The translations under genes were made by a program, and so were the position numbers. 64,000 bases of DNA from NCBI RefSeq assembly GCF_004027225.2, contig NW_022651104.1, forward strand, positions 1 through 64,000, given 5' to 3'. Of this stretch, positions 1 to 13,300 are shown piece by piece (position 1 is the first letter of the stretch; each line of letters opens with the position of its first letter). The notes under the pieces are model-generated. The model did no database searches. It worked only from the letters and a program-made list of their open reading frames with translations, and had not been told where the DNA came from. The stretch is from Strigops habroptila. Taxonomy: Eukaryota; Chordata; Aves; Psittaciformes; Psittacidae.

Positions 1-1452
1 AGATTTATCTTTAGGAAATCAAAAGCAAGAGAGTTGAAAGGGGTTTGCAGAGGTGATCTTCAAGGCAAAAATCATAAAAGAGATAAAAAGATTTCTGGAA
101 GATGCCAGCTTGATCTCTAGCGGAAAAGTTCCAAATAGGAGATTGCTGCTCCCTCCAGCAGTCAACTCTGCTGTCTTTTTTAGAATTCAAAAGATCTTAC
201 TCATGTTTAACAGAGCGTAACTCATAAAGAACAATGCAATTCTCAGTAAAACTTAGCCTTTCTGTGAACTTTCAGAAAATCAGCAAGACACCTCTCTCTC
301 CTCAGCAGATGAGTACTGTGTTTTCTTCCCATGCCTTGCCAGATGGAGAAGTCTGACAGTAGTCACTGCACGTACAAACCTCACATAGAGCCCAACCCAC
401 TAACTCAGCTCAGCTCACTTCCCTCTTTTCCACATTATCTCCTAAGAGAGACTACATTTCTAATAAGGAATTCATAATGCAGGCAAGACAATCTTAGCAA
501 GAACTGCCAAGATCGGTGTGTTATCAGCGCTGTTCCCAGACTATAGTCGAAAACTCAGCATTACGCTAGCTACTAAGGAGTAGAAAGATGACTGCTACTG
601 TTGAACCCAGGACAACACTTTCTACGTAATAACACATAGCATTTACTGATTCTATTTGTGATTTTCTTTCTTATGTAACAACTGCCAAATTTGAACTGTT
701 CTTTCTTGAAAAAGTGGTTTATAGGTTTGTTTCTAGAATTGCTGCTAAGAGTATGCAGTAACAGTGGTAGCCTTTGCTCTCCATTCAGAGGAAACTAAAC
801 GTTTTAAGCAAAAGGAATACTTTCTGTTTAATCGAAATGACATATGGTTGCTCGCAACCAAATTATAGACATTTACTCCGACCGTCAGCTACAAACCTGA
901 ATTTGCTTTTCAAAAGTTCTATATTCTTATTGACAAGCTGGAATGATGCAGCTAAAATTTTGCGGTGTAACTGAATACCTTGTCTTTTTCCTCTCTGATT
1001 CTCAGCTGTCATCTTCAAGAATGTCTAAATAGGATGTTTTCTTCTGTAATACTGAGATGATGTTTGTCTTTTACAAGAGAACAGGGCCTAGAAGAAGATT
1101 CTGATGTAAGCTGATGTTTGTTTTTCTTTAGAAATTGCATATTCACAATTCATAAAAATACACCTAGACAAGAAACTATATTGTGACGGGCTCCGTAAAC
1201 AGTGAGTGCTGTGGTAGGTTTTTGACTGAAACAGTACCTTAGAAAAAATTAGTTTCACTGGAATTCACGATGGGGACTTGTTTCCAAATGACACATCCTG
1301 GAAAGATACAAAGGAAGGCTATTTTGTTAAAAGCAATGGCTGTCAAATTAGTTGAACTTTAAAAGAGTTTGAGCTCTGGATTTCAAAAAAACAAGCACTC
1401 TCTACCTATCTTTTGTGCATATCAACTCCATAGTCAAGTAGTTTTTCATTTG
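1..1452. repeat. Left arm of an imperfect 4.8-kb inverted repeat
   Basis: This AT-rich stretch reappears in reverse complement at 3,128-4,848. For example, the block around 1,262-1,345 matches 3,241-3,320, and the first 120 bases match 4,741-4,848. The arms differ by scattered substitutions and small indels. The right arm also carries about 260 extra bases near 4,375-4,620. Around 510-613 the arm contains sequence resembling the end of an avian ERV LTR (also seen near 15,430 and 26,600), ending in an ACCCAGGACA-type terminus. No open reading frame longer than 89 codons exists, and none looks like a gene. The arm may continue left of the window. Confidence 0.85.
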
Positions 1453-3127
1453 AAAATAATTTCATTTTTCATTTTTCATTCAGAATGCTCTCTGTCACAT
1501 TACCAAGTTTCCTTCACAAGCGTTTTCTATTATTTGGTCTGCCGGGCTGCAGCAGAAATACAGATATACAATAGAACTTCCTCAAGGAAAAGAGAACTCG
1601 AAAAAACTAAACACGAAAAGTTCCACAGTCAGAACTGATATATATTTTCTTATTATTTATCATCAATACAGGCTGTGTTAGTGGCACAGCTTCATTACAT
1701 TCATGGTTAGTTTGTTCTTCAGTTAATATTTGGAAGAGATTCTTTTTTTCCTGCTATTCTTGACTTTCAGTGATGGCAATATTCACAAGAAACAACGGAG
1801 ACCAGAGAGGGACATGATATCTGATTTCTCTGAATTTGCGTGTTGTTACAATTTCTGTTGGTATGAATCATAAAACACAGAACTTAACTTACACATTCCT
1901 ACTGGAGGAATTGCTGCGCTTTCTTAGGCAGTCTGAAGTGTCTCACTCCATCTACCATTATTTGGTACATAAATATGTTTCTAGTTCTATTCTCGCTTTC
2001 AGTTCACTTAGACGGACTCAAGCAATCACACCAGCATGACTGTGTATAGCCTTCACTTCTATGCTGATGTACTGAGTGCTTCAGTTCACAACTGTTTTGT
2101 GCCCTCAGCCAACACCACAGTGGTATGGTGCGTACTACTCCCACGTCTTTGGTCTCATCCTTAACATGCACAGAGATAAATGGTACGAATATCATTTGAT
2201 TTAAATGCTTCCTTTCTTTTGTCTGTTTCCTTGTCAGAAATGAGTTAGGTATCCTATCTATCTGCGTACTGATTTCTCCTGAGTTCTCTATCCCAAATGC
2301 AATAGAATGCAACAACAACAAATGCAAGTGCCAGAAGCATATTTCACCTCAACGTAAGGAAATAATGCTTCACCGTAATGATATGGACACAAACGTGAAG
2401 GACAGTTGTGATCAGTTCTTCAGGCCTGAATTTCAACACTGCACAAGCACAAATACGCTTTTTGCTGATGACTCTGCCTATGCTATCAGCCGTGGGCAAC
2501 CATCTAAATTTCCTGCACAATTCTACGTGTGCTTAGGGTATGTCATCCCAAAGAGAAGTTTCTCGTGTTTCCTTTCCATTCTGAGAGACACAGTTTCATT
2601 GAAATAGGAGATTAATTCTTCTCACAACACTCTTCTGTCTATACCATTCTGATAGCATAACTAAAGGCACACATACACAGGGTTAAAAAGATGCATAGAT
2701 GCAACACTTGCACAATTAGCATTTTAACACCTAGCTAATGTTGATGTTTATTGAATTTGTTTCGTTATATGTGCTTGATTCTCTTCAGACTACACCATTT
2801 CCTTTAGATTACAGATCCAAAAGAGCATTTAGTTCTTTCGAGTCATAAAGCCTAGGAAACTAGAGGTATCTGCTTATCTACCACCTCTTTCTACCTGATT
2901 CTCCTGCCAGGGCCAAAGGAATATTTAGGCAGCAATGATAGAATGGATTTTAAAAATTGGAAGCGTCTAAAAGGAAAGATGTGGAATTATTTCAGAGCTC
3001 TTTTTTTTCCCAGAAGTGTAAGTATAAAATGCTCTATTTTAAATGTCATTTACAGAGGCGCAGTCACCAGGCGTATCTTTGGTAACTGTGCAAAAAAGAA
3101 TGGGAAACATTTACTTCGTTGACTTTT
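1453..3127. other. Loop between the arms; no gene seen
   Basis: This is AT-rich unique sequence separating the two arms of the left inverted repeat. I see no coding exon, RNA gene or recognisable transposon. The short open frames on both strands (up to 107 codons) lack codon structure and splice context. Confidence 0.6.
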
Positions 3128-4848
3128 TTCAAATGAAGAAATACTTGACTATGGAGTTGACATGCACAAAAAATAGGTAAAGAGACTGCTTGTTTTTTGA
3201 AATCTAGAGCTCAAACTGTTTTAAAGTGAAACAAATTGGACAGCCATTGCTTTTAACAAAATAGCCTTCCTTTGTATCTTTCCAGGATGTGTCATTTGGA
3301 AACAAGTCCCCATCGTGACTTCCAGTAAAAAGAAGTTTTTTCTAAGTTACTGTTTCAGTCACAAACCTACCACAGCACTCACTGTTTAGCTTTACGGAGC
3401 CCGTCACAATATAGTTTCTTATCTAGGGGTATTTTTATTAATTAGGAACATTCAATTTCTAAAGAAAAACAAACATCAGCTTACATCAGAATCTTCTTCT
3501 AGGCCCTGTTCTCTTGTAAAAGACAAACATCATCTCAGTATTACAGAAGAAAACATCCTATTTAGACATTCTTGAAGACGGCAGCTGAGAATCAGGGAGG
3601 AAAAAGAAACGGTGTTCAGTTACACCGCAAAACTTTAGCTGCATCATTCTACCTAGCGAGGAAGAACATATAAATTTTAAAAAGGAAATTCAGGTTTGTA
3701 GCTGACGGTCTGAGTCAATGTCTATAATTTGGTTGCGAGCAACCATATATCATTCAGATTCAACAGAAAGTATTCCTGTTGCTTAAAATATTTAGATTCC
3801 TCTGAGTGGAGAGCAAAGACTACCACTGTTACAGCATACCCTTAGCAGCAATTCTAGAAACAAAACTTTAAACCACTTTTTCAAGAAAGTACAGTTCAAA
3901 TTTGGCAGTTGTTACGTAGAAAATTAAATCACAGAAAGAGTAAATGCTGGGTGATATTACGTAGAAAGTGTTGTCATGGGTTCAACAGTAGCAGTCGTCT
4001 TTCTCCTCCTTAGTAGCTAGCGCAATGCTGAGTTTTCGACTTTAGTCTGGGAACAGTACTGAAAACACATCGATCTTGGCAGTTCTTGCTGAGTAAAGAT
4101 TGTCTTGCCTGCATTATGAATTCCTTATGAGAAATGTAGTCTCTCTTAGGAGATAATGTGGAAAAGAGGGAAGTGAGCTGAGCTGAGTTTGTGGATTGGG
4201 CTCTATGTGAGGTTTGTACGTGCAGTGACTATTGTCAGCCTTCTCTGTCTGGCAAGGCATGGGAACAAATCACAGTACTCATCTGCTGAGGAGAGAGAGG
4301 TGTCTTGCTGATTTTCTGAAAGTTCACAGGAAGGCTAAGTTTTAGTTATAATCGCATTGTTCTTTATGAGTTATGCGATGAAGATCTTCTGCTTCATCAG
4401 AAGTACTATATGTGCATTTTGACCACAAAACCTCGGTACGTTTGAAGCACGCCTCCATTTCTGACCTAATAATAAACCAGATTTTGTTAGCATCGAAAAA
4501 GAAAAGACAAAGGCAAGGCAAAACAGTGCTCAAATACTTGAAATGTTGCTTTATAAATAAAGGAGATGAAGCTGTTTTCTCTATTCACTAAAAGTAGGAC
4601 AAGAAGGCATGTAACTAAAAGGAAACACTACTCTGTTAAACATGAGTAATAATAGCTTTATAATTACAAACAGACAGCAGAGTTGACTGCTGTAGGTAGC
4701 AGTAATCTCCGGTTTTGAAATTTTCAGCTATAGATCAAGCTGGCATCTTCCAGAAATCTTTTTATCTCTTTTACGATTTTGCCTTGACGATCACCTCTGC
4801 AAACCCCTTTCAACTCTCTTGCGTTTGATTTCCTAAAGATAAATCTAG
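3128..4848. repeat. Right arm of the left inverted repeat
   Basis: Reverse complement of 1-1,452, with divergence visible in every line and an insertion of about 260 bases at roughly 4,375-4,620 that the left arm lacks. The LTR-like remnant is present in inverted form near 3,965-4,085. The match ends at the sequence corresponding to base 1, so the true outer end cannot be seen. Confidence 0.85.
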
Positions 4849-7800
4849 AAGAAGCTCAAAAAGGAAACCTTTTCAAGAACTATTTACTCAAAAAGAGACT
4901 TCTTTTTAAGAATTGTACAAATAGGTTTTCGGTTTTTATAGATTTTATCAGTAGGAGGGTCATTTTCAGATTACTCGCTTTGTAACTGTTACAGACCAGC
5001 TTGACCTCCCTATTTTTCCACTCATCTTTTCTCTTTCTGCCTGAGCTGAGAAATGTGCAATCATAAAATAGTTGAGGTTGGAAAAGACCTCCCTCCACTG
5101 AGATGGCAGAGCGAAGGGTGCACGCGGTCCCTCCAACATTGCCTTGCCACCCATAGGTTCTCTCTAGGAAGCATGGCTTTCTCCCTTTCTGCCTTCAAGC
5201 GCAGTTTAAAGCTCTTTCAGTGGGCCCTGCTGACTCTTGTGCAAAGATCCTTTTCCCCCTTTGAGAGAGGTCAACCTGTTTTGCCACCAACAGGCCTGGT
5301 GTTGTGACCAAAAAATCCCCAATTCTGCTGGTGCCGCAAGGCTCGGAAAAGTGTATTTGTCTGCTGGCTCTTTCTGTTTCTTTCCTCATCTTGCCCCGGA
5401 ATTGGAAGGATAGAAGAGAACACTGCTCGTGCTCTGGACCTTTTAACTAAGCATTAAGAGGCCCTGAGCTGTTTCTGCATGGCCCTCGGCCTCTAGCAGA
5501 ATGTTTCATCTGAGTCTGGTTAATCTCACGGGATCGCACTTCAGGATTTTTGAGCTTTTTGCCTACAGAGCTGAAGTTTGTCTAAAGACATAACACTTCA
5601 GTCTCCAGCCCCCTCTGCTGAAGGGCCACTTGCTGTGAGGTCAAAACATCACACGTACCCATTGCCACTGTTGTCCGTTGTTGTCATTGTTGTTGTCCCT
5701 AAATCCCGAAGCTGGACTTCTCAAAATGTTTGACTTCCTTACGGTGTTCAATGACGCTTCAAGGAGGTTTTCATTTCGGCATTTTCCAGAGGTGTTTTCC
5801 TGCTGTTTTTCTATATGGATCCTGCAAAGCATTTCTTTGCTGAATTTGGGCATATAGAATCTGTAAAGTAACTGCACACACTGCTGTCTCCCTGGATGCG
5901 AAGATAGGCTTTGTTCAAGAGAAGTGAATGTATGCTGGGAAACGAAAGGCATTTTGAATGCCTTTCTTGCTCGGGGCCTGCCCAGTCCCTTGCATCCAGC
6001 TCACTTCCCCCACAGCCACCGGCACCCTCCCGCAAGATGGAGCTCAATGGTCAGGAGGTGCCGCCCGTCCGTGCTTTGGGCTTTCTCCTGGAGCTGCCTC
6101 AGGGGACAGTGAAGCAAAGAGTCAAACTTAGCATCCAATGAGACTCTTCAGCCAGTATTCTTTTATTGCAGCGCTGGGCTTTGCGCTGGGATTTCTCCTT
6201 ACAACCGCTCCCCAGTACTATCAGTACATATGTCAGTACATATTTATATTGTCTTAATACAGGTACAGAAACTTTCTGCGGCATGTCCCACCTCATTACA
6301 AGAACTGGGTACGGCATTAAGTTCAATATTTCGTGGTCTCTGCTGCCATCTATTGACCTCTCGGTTCCTTCATCAACACTTGTCCTTTGGTTACCTTTTA
6401 GCTTAAGGATGCACAGTTTCTCTTCTAATTACATAAGCTCTTTGGACTAGCTTCAACATTTTTAGCAGTTATTTCATATGGGCAAAGAATATATTTTAAA
6501 ACATAGTTACCCATCCTGTTCTAGCAATGTGGTTACAATTAGCAGGCTGTGTTTACAATAGATTAGCTACGTAGGTGAACAACCAAGAGAACTGAGCAAT
6601 TTGACACGGACTCCAGTTAATAGTTTCAATGGAAAAATATTAACTTCTTGTTTCAGTATGCACACAAGTATGCAAGCACATTTCGATCAGCTCACTCACT
6701 CGGGTATATTCTACACCTGGCATGTCCAGCAATGACCGAATGAGAAATTCTAGGCAGTGTATTAACGGCAGGAGAAGAAATATTGATCTTCCCCTGTACT
6801 TCTATTACCCCTACTCTGTCTATAATTTCATCACCTTCATTGTTCAGGTGGTCCTCTGCATTCTCTCATGTTCTCACCGTTGCCCACTGTGAGAGCTTTG
6901 GCCAGGCATCCACCCTCCTGTTTCAGAACTGTAAACAAAGCTTTAGATGAGCACTGTTGCTTTCATTTCACTTTGACCTTCCTTGCTCAAGTCTGCTTTC
7001 CATGTGTTCCAGGGAAACAGCTTTAGCATCATACATCAAAGCTACGTGATAGGAGTGAGTAACAGGGAAGTCTCTCCTCACGAAGGCACATTGGAGCCAG
7101 ACTCTGGTTTATTGCAGCCATTTGAATAGATACAATATATCCTGCAAAGGGCTAAAGCCATTGCTTAAGCTTAACTCAGCTCCATATTCATTGAGAATAT
7201 ACCTATTAAACAGGTGCCAAATATGATTTTTTCATACTTTACGTAGTCATGATCATGTCAGGCAATTCAAGAATGACAAATTGCATTTGGATACAATAAC
7301 CTTTTACAATACAAACAGACTCTCCAGATCTTGGGAACTGAGAGGGACTTGCGTCTCTGGGAAGCCCATGGCATAGAACTGCACTGTTTACCTTTGACTT
7401 TCTAGGCAGCTGTGCTGTCTTCCTGGTTAAGATGCGGCAAATGTGAAGCAGCGCTTGGTTTTAATTATGGATAGAATGCAGAATTCCTTGCTGCAGCAGC
7501 AAGCTCTCATTCAGCTGGTACCTTTGACTTGTAGCATTTTGTCTCTGCTGCTGCGTAAGGGGTCACCGTATTTGAGGGACAACTGCTGAACTCAGGCTGC
7601 CTCCTGTGGCACTGCCAGAGGTGTGCAGGTTTTTCTCCAGGAATAAATGGAAACTTTCGCTCAGCTACATGTGATGGGACTTTAGTCTTGCTGACACAAT
7701 GGCACAACTTGATCTACCTTCACACCATGTGAACGAAAGGGAAGTCCTCTAAGTAATCTCTCCATGAAACGACGTCTTTTCATGGCCTTGTGTCTGGGAG

Positions 7801-8775
7801 CTGGATGGTGCGGGTTGCCTAAATGTTGACACACGTGCGTATCTTGTAGTTCTGGATGTCCGTAGCATGGACTTTGTGCAGTCTTGTGCAGTCCCGTGGA
7901 AGGCAGTATCTCAGCAGAACACGGAGCTAGAAAGAAAATCTAGCAAGTCCGACCACATCATCTGGGAAATATGGGTCACAAAGGTAAGCAGCTGCCAGCC
8001 TGTTTGCGCACCGTTGTGGGATAATTACTGTATATGATTTAGAAATTAAACTTATATTTAAAAATGTAGCATTGCTCACACATAAAGGAAGAATGGACTT
8101 TCAGGGTAAGATGCAGCTACACGTGGTTTGCCAGGAATTCACTCCACAGCGGTTCCCGTGGCAACATTGCTTGACGGAGGATGGAGCAGAGTGGAGATTC
8201 TGCGGCCAAACTCTGTCCCAACACCAGCAGAGGTGGGAACTAAATGGTACTTAAAACTGATAAGCTGCTTACTTGCTGCCCTGAGCCAACGGCCTGTCAT
8301 CTTTTGACAAAATGCTGTCCTTTGTGCGAACTTTGCTTCATTATAATGCATTTTAACACGAAAACACACCTCCACCTCCAATGCTACCCGCCTCCAAAGT
8401 GAGACCACCCCTCTTTGAGCATGCGGTTGTATACTTTATTATTTGCACGTGCTTTTGCAAACAGTGCATTTATCTCCGGCAATCCACAAGAACCTGTATC
8501 TGTTTCTTTAATAAACTGCACTGTTTAAGCAGCTAATCGTAAATCTCTCATTGAACGCGACCAGCTCCTCAGTGTGGCAGAGCTAGTTCGTGAGCACAAT
8601 TAGACTGAAGGTGCAGTGCACTATCAGTGCATGCAGAATCGTGATTATTCAATATATTGAATGCCTAGCCGCACTCAGCCCCTCTAATATCTGAGGACCA
8701 GCTAGAAAGAAAGGGGGTTTATTTTCTGCCAAATTATTTTCCCTTTCACGCAACAGCCTTCCTGCTCAACTACAT
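4849..8775. other. Gene-free left flank with CR1 and LTR remnants
   Basis: I find no convincing exon here. Around 5,053-5,095 there is a short CR1 3'-end-like stretch (tcataaaatagttgaggttg). Near 6,150-6,200 a minus-strand AATAAAAG followed by ERV-like sequence may be an LTR scrap. A plus-strand AATAAA occurs near 8,510 in another possible LTR-like stretch. From 6,361 on, the sequence is repeated in direct orientation at 48,287 onward, so this part belongs to the amplified material although it lies outside copy 1 as defined against copy 2. Confidence 0.6.
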
Positions 8776-10340
8776 CTGCAGCCTCAGACCCACCTCCCTG
8801 TCCTTCCTCTGCTGCAGCCCCGGGGACAAGAGGCCATGGCTTGGGGCAGCTGTAAGACCCCCTGCACTCAGGTGCTCGGAAGCTGCAGGATGGGGATGGA
8901 GGGGATCGAGCGGGGTCACCCGTCTGCTTCGCATTTACAGTTCTGCTTCTGGAAACACTGCCAGCTTCTCGCTTCATTGCTCCAGTGCTTGCGCGTGCAA
9001 GAGGAGCAGGAGAATCGCAATCTCTTGTCCCTTATCTCCGGCCTTAGCAGCTCCAAGCCTCGCTCCTTATTCCTCCCGTCCTTTCTACACCCCTCTCATT
9101 CCGGTCACTGGGCTGCAGCACGCAGCGGGCTCCAAAAACCTTCTGATGTGGGACCCGCTGCATCACACGCTGTCTCATCCCATCGGGAGGCACTTTTCCT
9201 ACATGGGCAGCACGCACTGCCAAGAGCCAGCGGGACTGCAAGCTCACCAGCTGGGAAGTGCTGCAAGGAAAGGGGTCGCTCCGCAGGCTTCTCTGCTACC
9301 GACAGGAGGGAAAAGCTGAAGCAGGCAGAGGCGAGCCCTGGGGGGAAAGCGACATGGTTTATTAGCCCGAGAAGGTGTCCACAGTGAGTGCAGGCTGCAG
9401 CACGATGTCCTCAGCGCAGCTCCCTCAGGCCTGGAGCTGGCAGCGGGGCACTACTCCTCCACTTGTGGGTTCATGCAAGAGCAGCTGCAAGCCTTGCACA
9501 GACCCTTCAGCACCCTTCTGAAGCAGGATGGTTGCTGCTCTTGGACCTCTTCATGTCTGCCATAATGCAATTCTGTTTGCGGGAAGACGTAGAAGGCTCT
9601 GGGGAAAGAATAGCTGTAGTTGTAGTAATAGGGGGACCTCTCGTAAATGTCTGCTTCCATCCACGTATAAGGTCTACAACTGGGGTGATTGCAGTGAGGG
9701 ATTTGAGCCCCTGTAGGAGGAGGGGAGGCCGGGGCACTGCCGGACTTGAACAGACGCTGCCTCCAGCTTAGCCTGGATGCCTCTTGCCTCCAGGGTGTCG
9801 CTGCCCTTTCATGAGCTGCTGCATACGCTGCCTGTGCATCCTCGTAGAATCGCGGGGTAGCAAAGGTTGTGCTGGCCTCTCCTTGGTGCTTTTTAGGTGC
9901 TTTCCTCACTCCGCGCCCGAATACAGCCTGCAGAGCTCTGTTGAGAACTGAGAGCCTGGGTGCGGTCCGTCTCTGCGCGTGTGGTGGGAGCTGACTCCAG
10001 GAATGTCCTGATCCCTGCCTCCGGGCCCGTGATGGTGTCTCTCTCTGGGCCTCTGCTGGTATTGGCACAGGAGACTTGGTGGACTGAACTTCTGCAGGTC
10101 TCCTTGCTGCCGTCGACACATCCACTCCTTCAGCCACGTCCTGCTCTTCCAGAGACTGCTGGATAGTTTCCTGCATCACAGCAAAACCCCCGCGAACGAC
10201 ATCCCTCATGAACTGGCTGGCTAGTTCCTGTGGAACAAACTCAGAGGCTACGGGGCTGAGCAGAGCAAGTGCCTCCTTCTGGGCCTCTTTGTCTTCCTCC
10301 TGCTTGCTAAAGGCACAGGAAGCTCGTGCCGATGCTGCCT
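6361..10340 (+). repeat. Direct repeat of the palindrome spacer (48,287-52,270)
   Basis: The sequence starting at ggttccttcatcaac recurs at 48,287 and runs in parallel for about 4 kb (offset about 41.93 kb). It covers the AT-rich flank, the start of the amplicon and most of the last exon of gene A. The spacer version then jumps to other parts of the unit. Differences are scattered substitutions and small indels, denser between about 7,080 and 7,560. Confidence 0.85.
9358..9363 (-). terminator. Poly(A) signal of gene A, copy 1
   Basis: AATAAA on the minus strand, 88 bases beyond the gene A stop codon at 9,451. It is conserved at 30,583-30,588 (copy 2) and 51,289-51,294 (truncated copy). Its position supports transcription of gene A from the minus strand. 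Confidence 0.65.
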
Positions 10341-13300
10341 TCTCTTTTGCTGCTGGGACGAGAGGGGCTGTGCTTGGCTCTCCCTGAGGCTCTGCGGCCA
10401 CAGGAGACTCCGTGTCCTCAACTGCTGCAGGTCTCATTGCTGCCACTGACACATTCACATGGCTTTGAGCCATGTCCTCCTGTTCCAGAGGCTGCTCATC
10501 AAAGCCAGGGGAAGCTGATGCCAGTGCCTCCTCCTGCTCTTGTTGCACAGCAGTGAGAGGTGCCTGGTGCTGCTCTTCCTCAGCAGCTCCAGCCAGGCTC
10601 GGAGCTGCCGGCTCGGTGTCCGTGGGACCAGCCGGGGCAGGAGACACGCTCTGCAGGTCTCCAGCTGCCTCTGCTGCCGCATCTGTGCCCATGCTGCTGA
10701 GGATGCTGGATTCCTCCTGGATATGCAATCGGGGGTCCTGGAAGAGCTCTGGCACCAAGGGGCATATCCAGATTTTGTCTGTGGTGATGACTTCCGCATG
10801 GGACAGGACATTGTCGATGTCCTCAACGCACTGTTTCTCCCCCTCTGCAGGCAAGGCTGCTGACTCCTCCTGTGAACACACAGCAGAACATCAGGAGCTA
10901 ACAGCTCTCCCCAGCCGTGTCTCTCTCGGGGGTGGAGGGAGTTTTGTGGGTGCCGTGCCATGGGCTGCCTTCTCCCCTGTGGCCCTGTGACCAGCGCCAG
11001 GGCTGGGTGGTGCATTGGCCCGTCACTTGGTCCTGGGGCTGCTGCTGGTGGCTGCTCACTGGGGAGGTCCCTCCCGGGCTGCTCTCCTTCAGTGCCTTTG
11101 CTCCAGAGGAGGGGTGCAGGACGGGAGAGCAAGAGCACAGGCAGGGGAGGGAGGGGATGTCAGCGGGATGGCACAGGGAGCACCAGCAATGCCCCTGCCA
11201 CACACAGCCTGGGGTCTGGGGCTGCCTCCAGCACCTTGGCATCGCTGGTGCCGGCCACACGCTGTCACTCACCTGGTGCTGAGAGTCCTGAGCCAAGGGA
11301 GAAGCTGCTGCTTCTCCTTCATCGTCTGCTCCAGGGGCAGGGGGCGGTGTTCCAGCATCTGCCCCAGGGATCTCAGTCAAAGAAGGTGTCACATCCCCCT
11401 CGTGTGCTGCCGGGGAGACACCGGCTCTTATGGCCTCTTCTTGATGGTCTCCAGCCACAGGAGACACCATGTCTTCTCCACCCTCGGCTGCTGCTGGCGA
11501 GCCACCGGCTCTTATGGCCTCTTCTTGATGGTCTCCAGCCACAGGAGACACCATTTCTTCTCCACCCTCGGCTGCTGCTGGGACGAGAGGGGCTGTGCTT
11601 GGCTCTCCCTGAGGCTCTGCGGCCACAGGAGACTCCGTGTCCTCAACTGCTGCAGGTCTCATTGCTGCCATTGGCACACGCACATGGCTCACAGCAGACT
11701 CGGTGTCCTTAAGTGCTGCATGCAGCGATGCTGCCATCGCCGCATGCCAGCTTTGGCTTGTGTCTTGCCCTTCCGCCTGCTTCTTGCTGGTTCTCAGGAT
11801 CCCAGCCGAGGGCAGGAGCAGCAGCTTCCTCTTTTTGGATGTGGCTGTGACCTGCAGAGCTGCGTCCATTACTCTGATGCTCTGCAGGGCAGGTGCATGT
11901 CTCTGCCCCTGTGGTGCTGCCTCCTTCTTGCCAAGGTTATTAGAAGCTGGTGCCGGTGCCACAGGAAGGAGACGTGCCTGGTGCTCCTCTTCCTCAGGAG
12001 CTCTGGCCACACAGCTCTTCTTCGGCTGCTCCGAAGACCTGGTCTTGCTGGGCTGGGGGGGCAGATGCCGTGCAACAGGCGTGTAGTGCACACCGAGGAA
12101 CTTGGTGTTGATGCAGGAATTCATGTGTGCCGCCGGCATTGCTGGCAGGTGCTCTGCTGCTTGCCCTGTGTTCCTGCTCTGGGGAGCACCGGTGCCCCCA
12201 TGGGTGCGAGAATGAAGTGTGGGCTGAGCGGCAGGGGCCTTGCTGCTGCCAGCCACCGGGACAGTGTCTGTCCTTGTCCTCATCCCTGCAGCCCTGCTGT
12301 GTGCCAGGTCCTGCCGTGGCGCTGGCTGCTGGAGGGCTCCCCGGCTCCCAGTGCTGTTCTTGCGCAGGACTGCGCTCACGCTGCCTGAACTCTTCATTGC
12401 AGAGGCAGAGGCTGTGGGGCTGAGTGGGGCAGGTGTCTGGCAGGTCTCTGGCCATGCAACTCTGCTGCCATGACTTGGTTTGCGGCGCAGCTGGGCTGCA
12501 GTTTTGAGAAGCTGCTGTTGGCTGCTGCTCGTGCTGCCGATGGCCAAGCTGCTGACAGTGTCAGAAGCTGCAGAGGCTGCTGGTGTCACAGGCGGCAGCC
12601 TGCAGGAGGTGACGACTGGTGTCTTTGAGCGATGAGGCGGCCGGTGTGCCATTGCCACCAATGGTGGCAGACGAAGCGTCTGCTCATGCATTGGCCCACT
12701 GCTGCGGGGCAGCATCCCTCGGTGCCCCGCGCTGCTCATCTGTAAGAGAAGCCGAGGAGAGAAGCTGTGTGATGGTGTCCCTTGCGCCCGCGTCCCAGCG
12801 GGCTGAGCTCTTGCACTTGGGCTCCCCTGCCAGCCCCAGGGCAGGGCTCAGCCCCGCAGGCGGCTGCCGCCTGCTCCCAGAGCCGGCTGGGGACAGGGCT
12901 GGCCACCCGCAGCCCTCGGCCGCTGCCCAGAGCACCCCCGGCACGCCGGGGAGCTGGCTGGGTACGGCGTGGGGGCCTCAGCTTGCTCCCTCCCGCACCT
13001 CCCGCCTGCCCGTCAGCAGCTCCCGGGGTCGGGACGACGTTCGGCCCCGTCTCCCTCAGGCTCCCTACCTGTGCCTGCTGGTTGGCGACAGGCTGAAACC
13101 TCTCTGGGTTGGGCACCCGTGCCTGCGTGATCCCATGGTGGGACGAGGCCTGGCTCGGGCTGCCCTGCGGCTGTTCCTCGGGCTGCCTGCGGGCCACCTG
13201 CGGGCAGGAGGAGGAGGAGGAAGAGGTGTGTGATGGAAGCGGCTGCCTTGGCACAGCGGCCCCCGCAGTGCCGGCAAGCCCGGCCCCGGCACCAAGGCAG

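Noticed and set aside
8836..9387. 183-codon plus-strand open frame conserved in three places
   Set aside because: It overlaps the 3' end and poly(A) signal of gene A on the other strand, has no splice or domain support, and changes between copies are not biased to silent sites.
11015..12388. 457-codon plus-strand open frame
   Set aside because: Antisense to gene A exon 3; the minus strand has matching splice sites, phase, promoter-like and poly(A) signals, so this is a shadow of GC-rich coding DNA.
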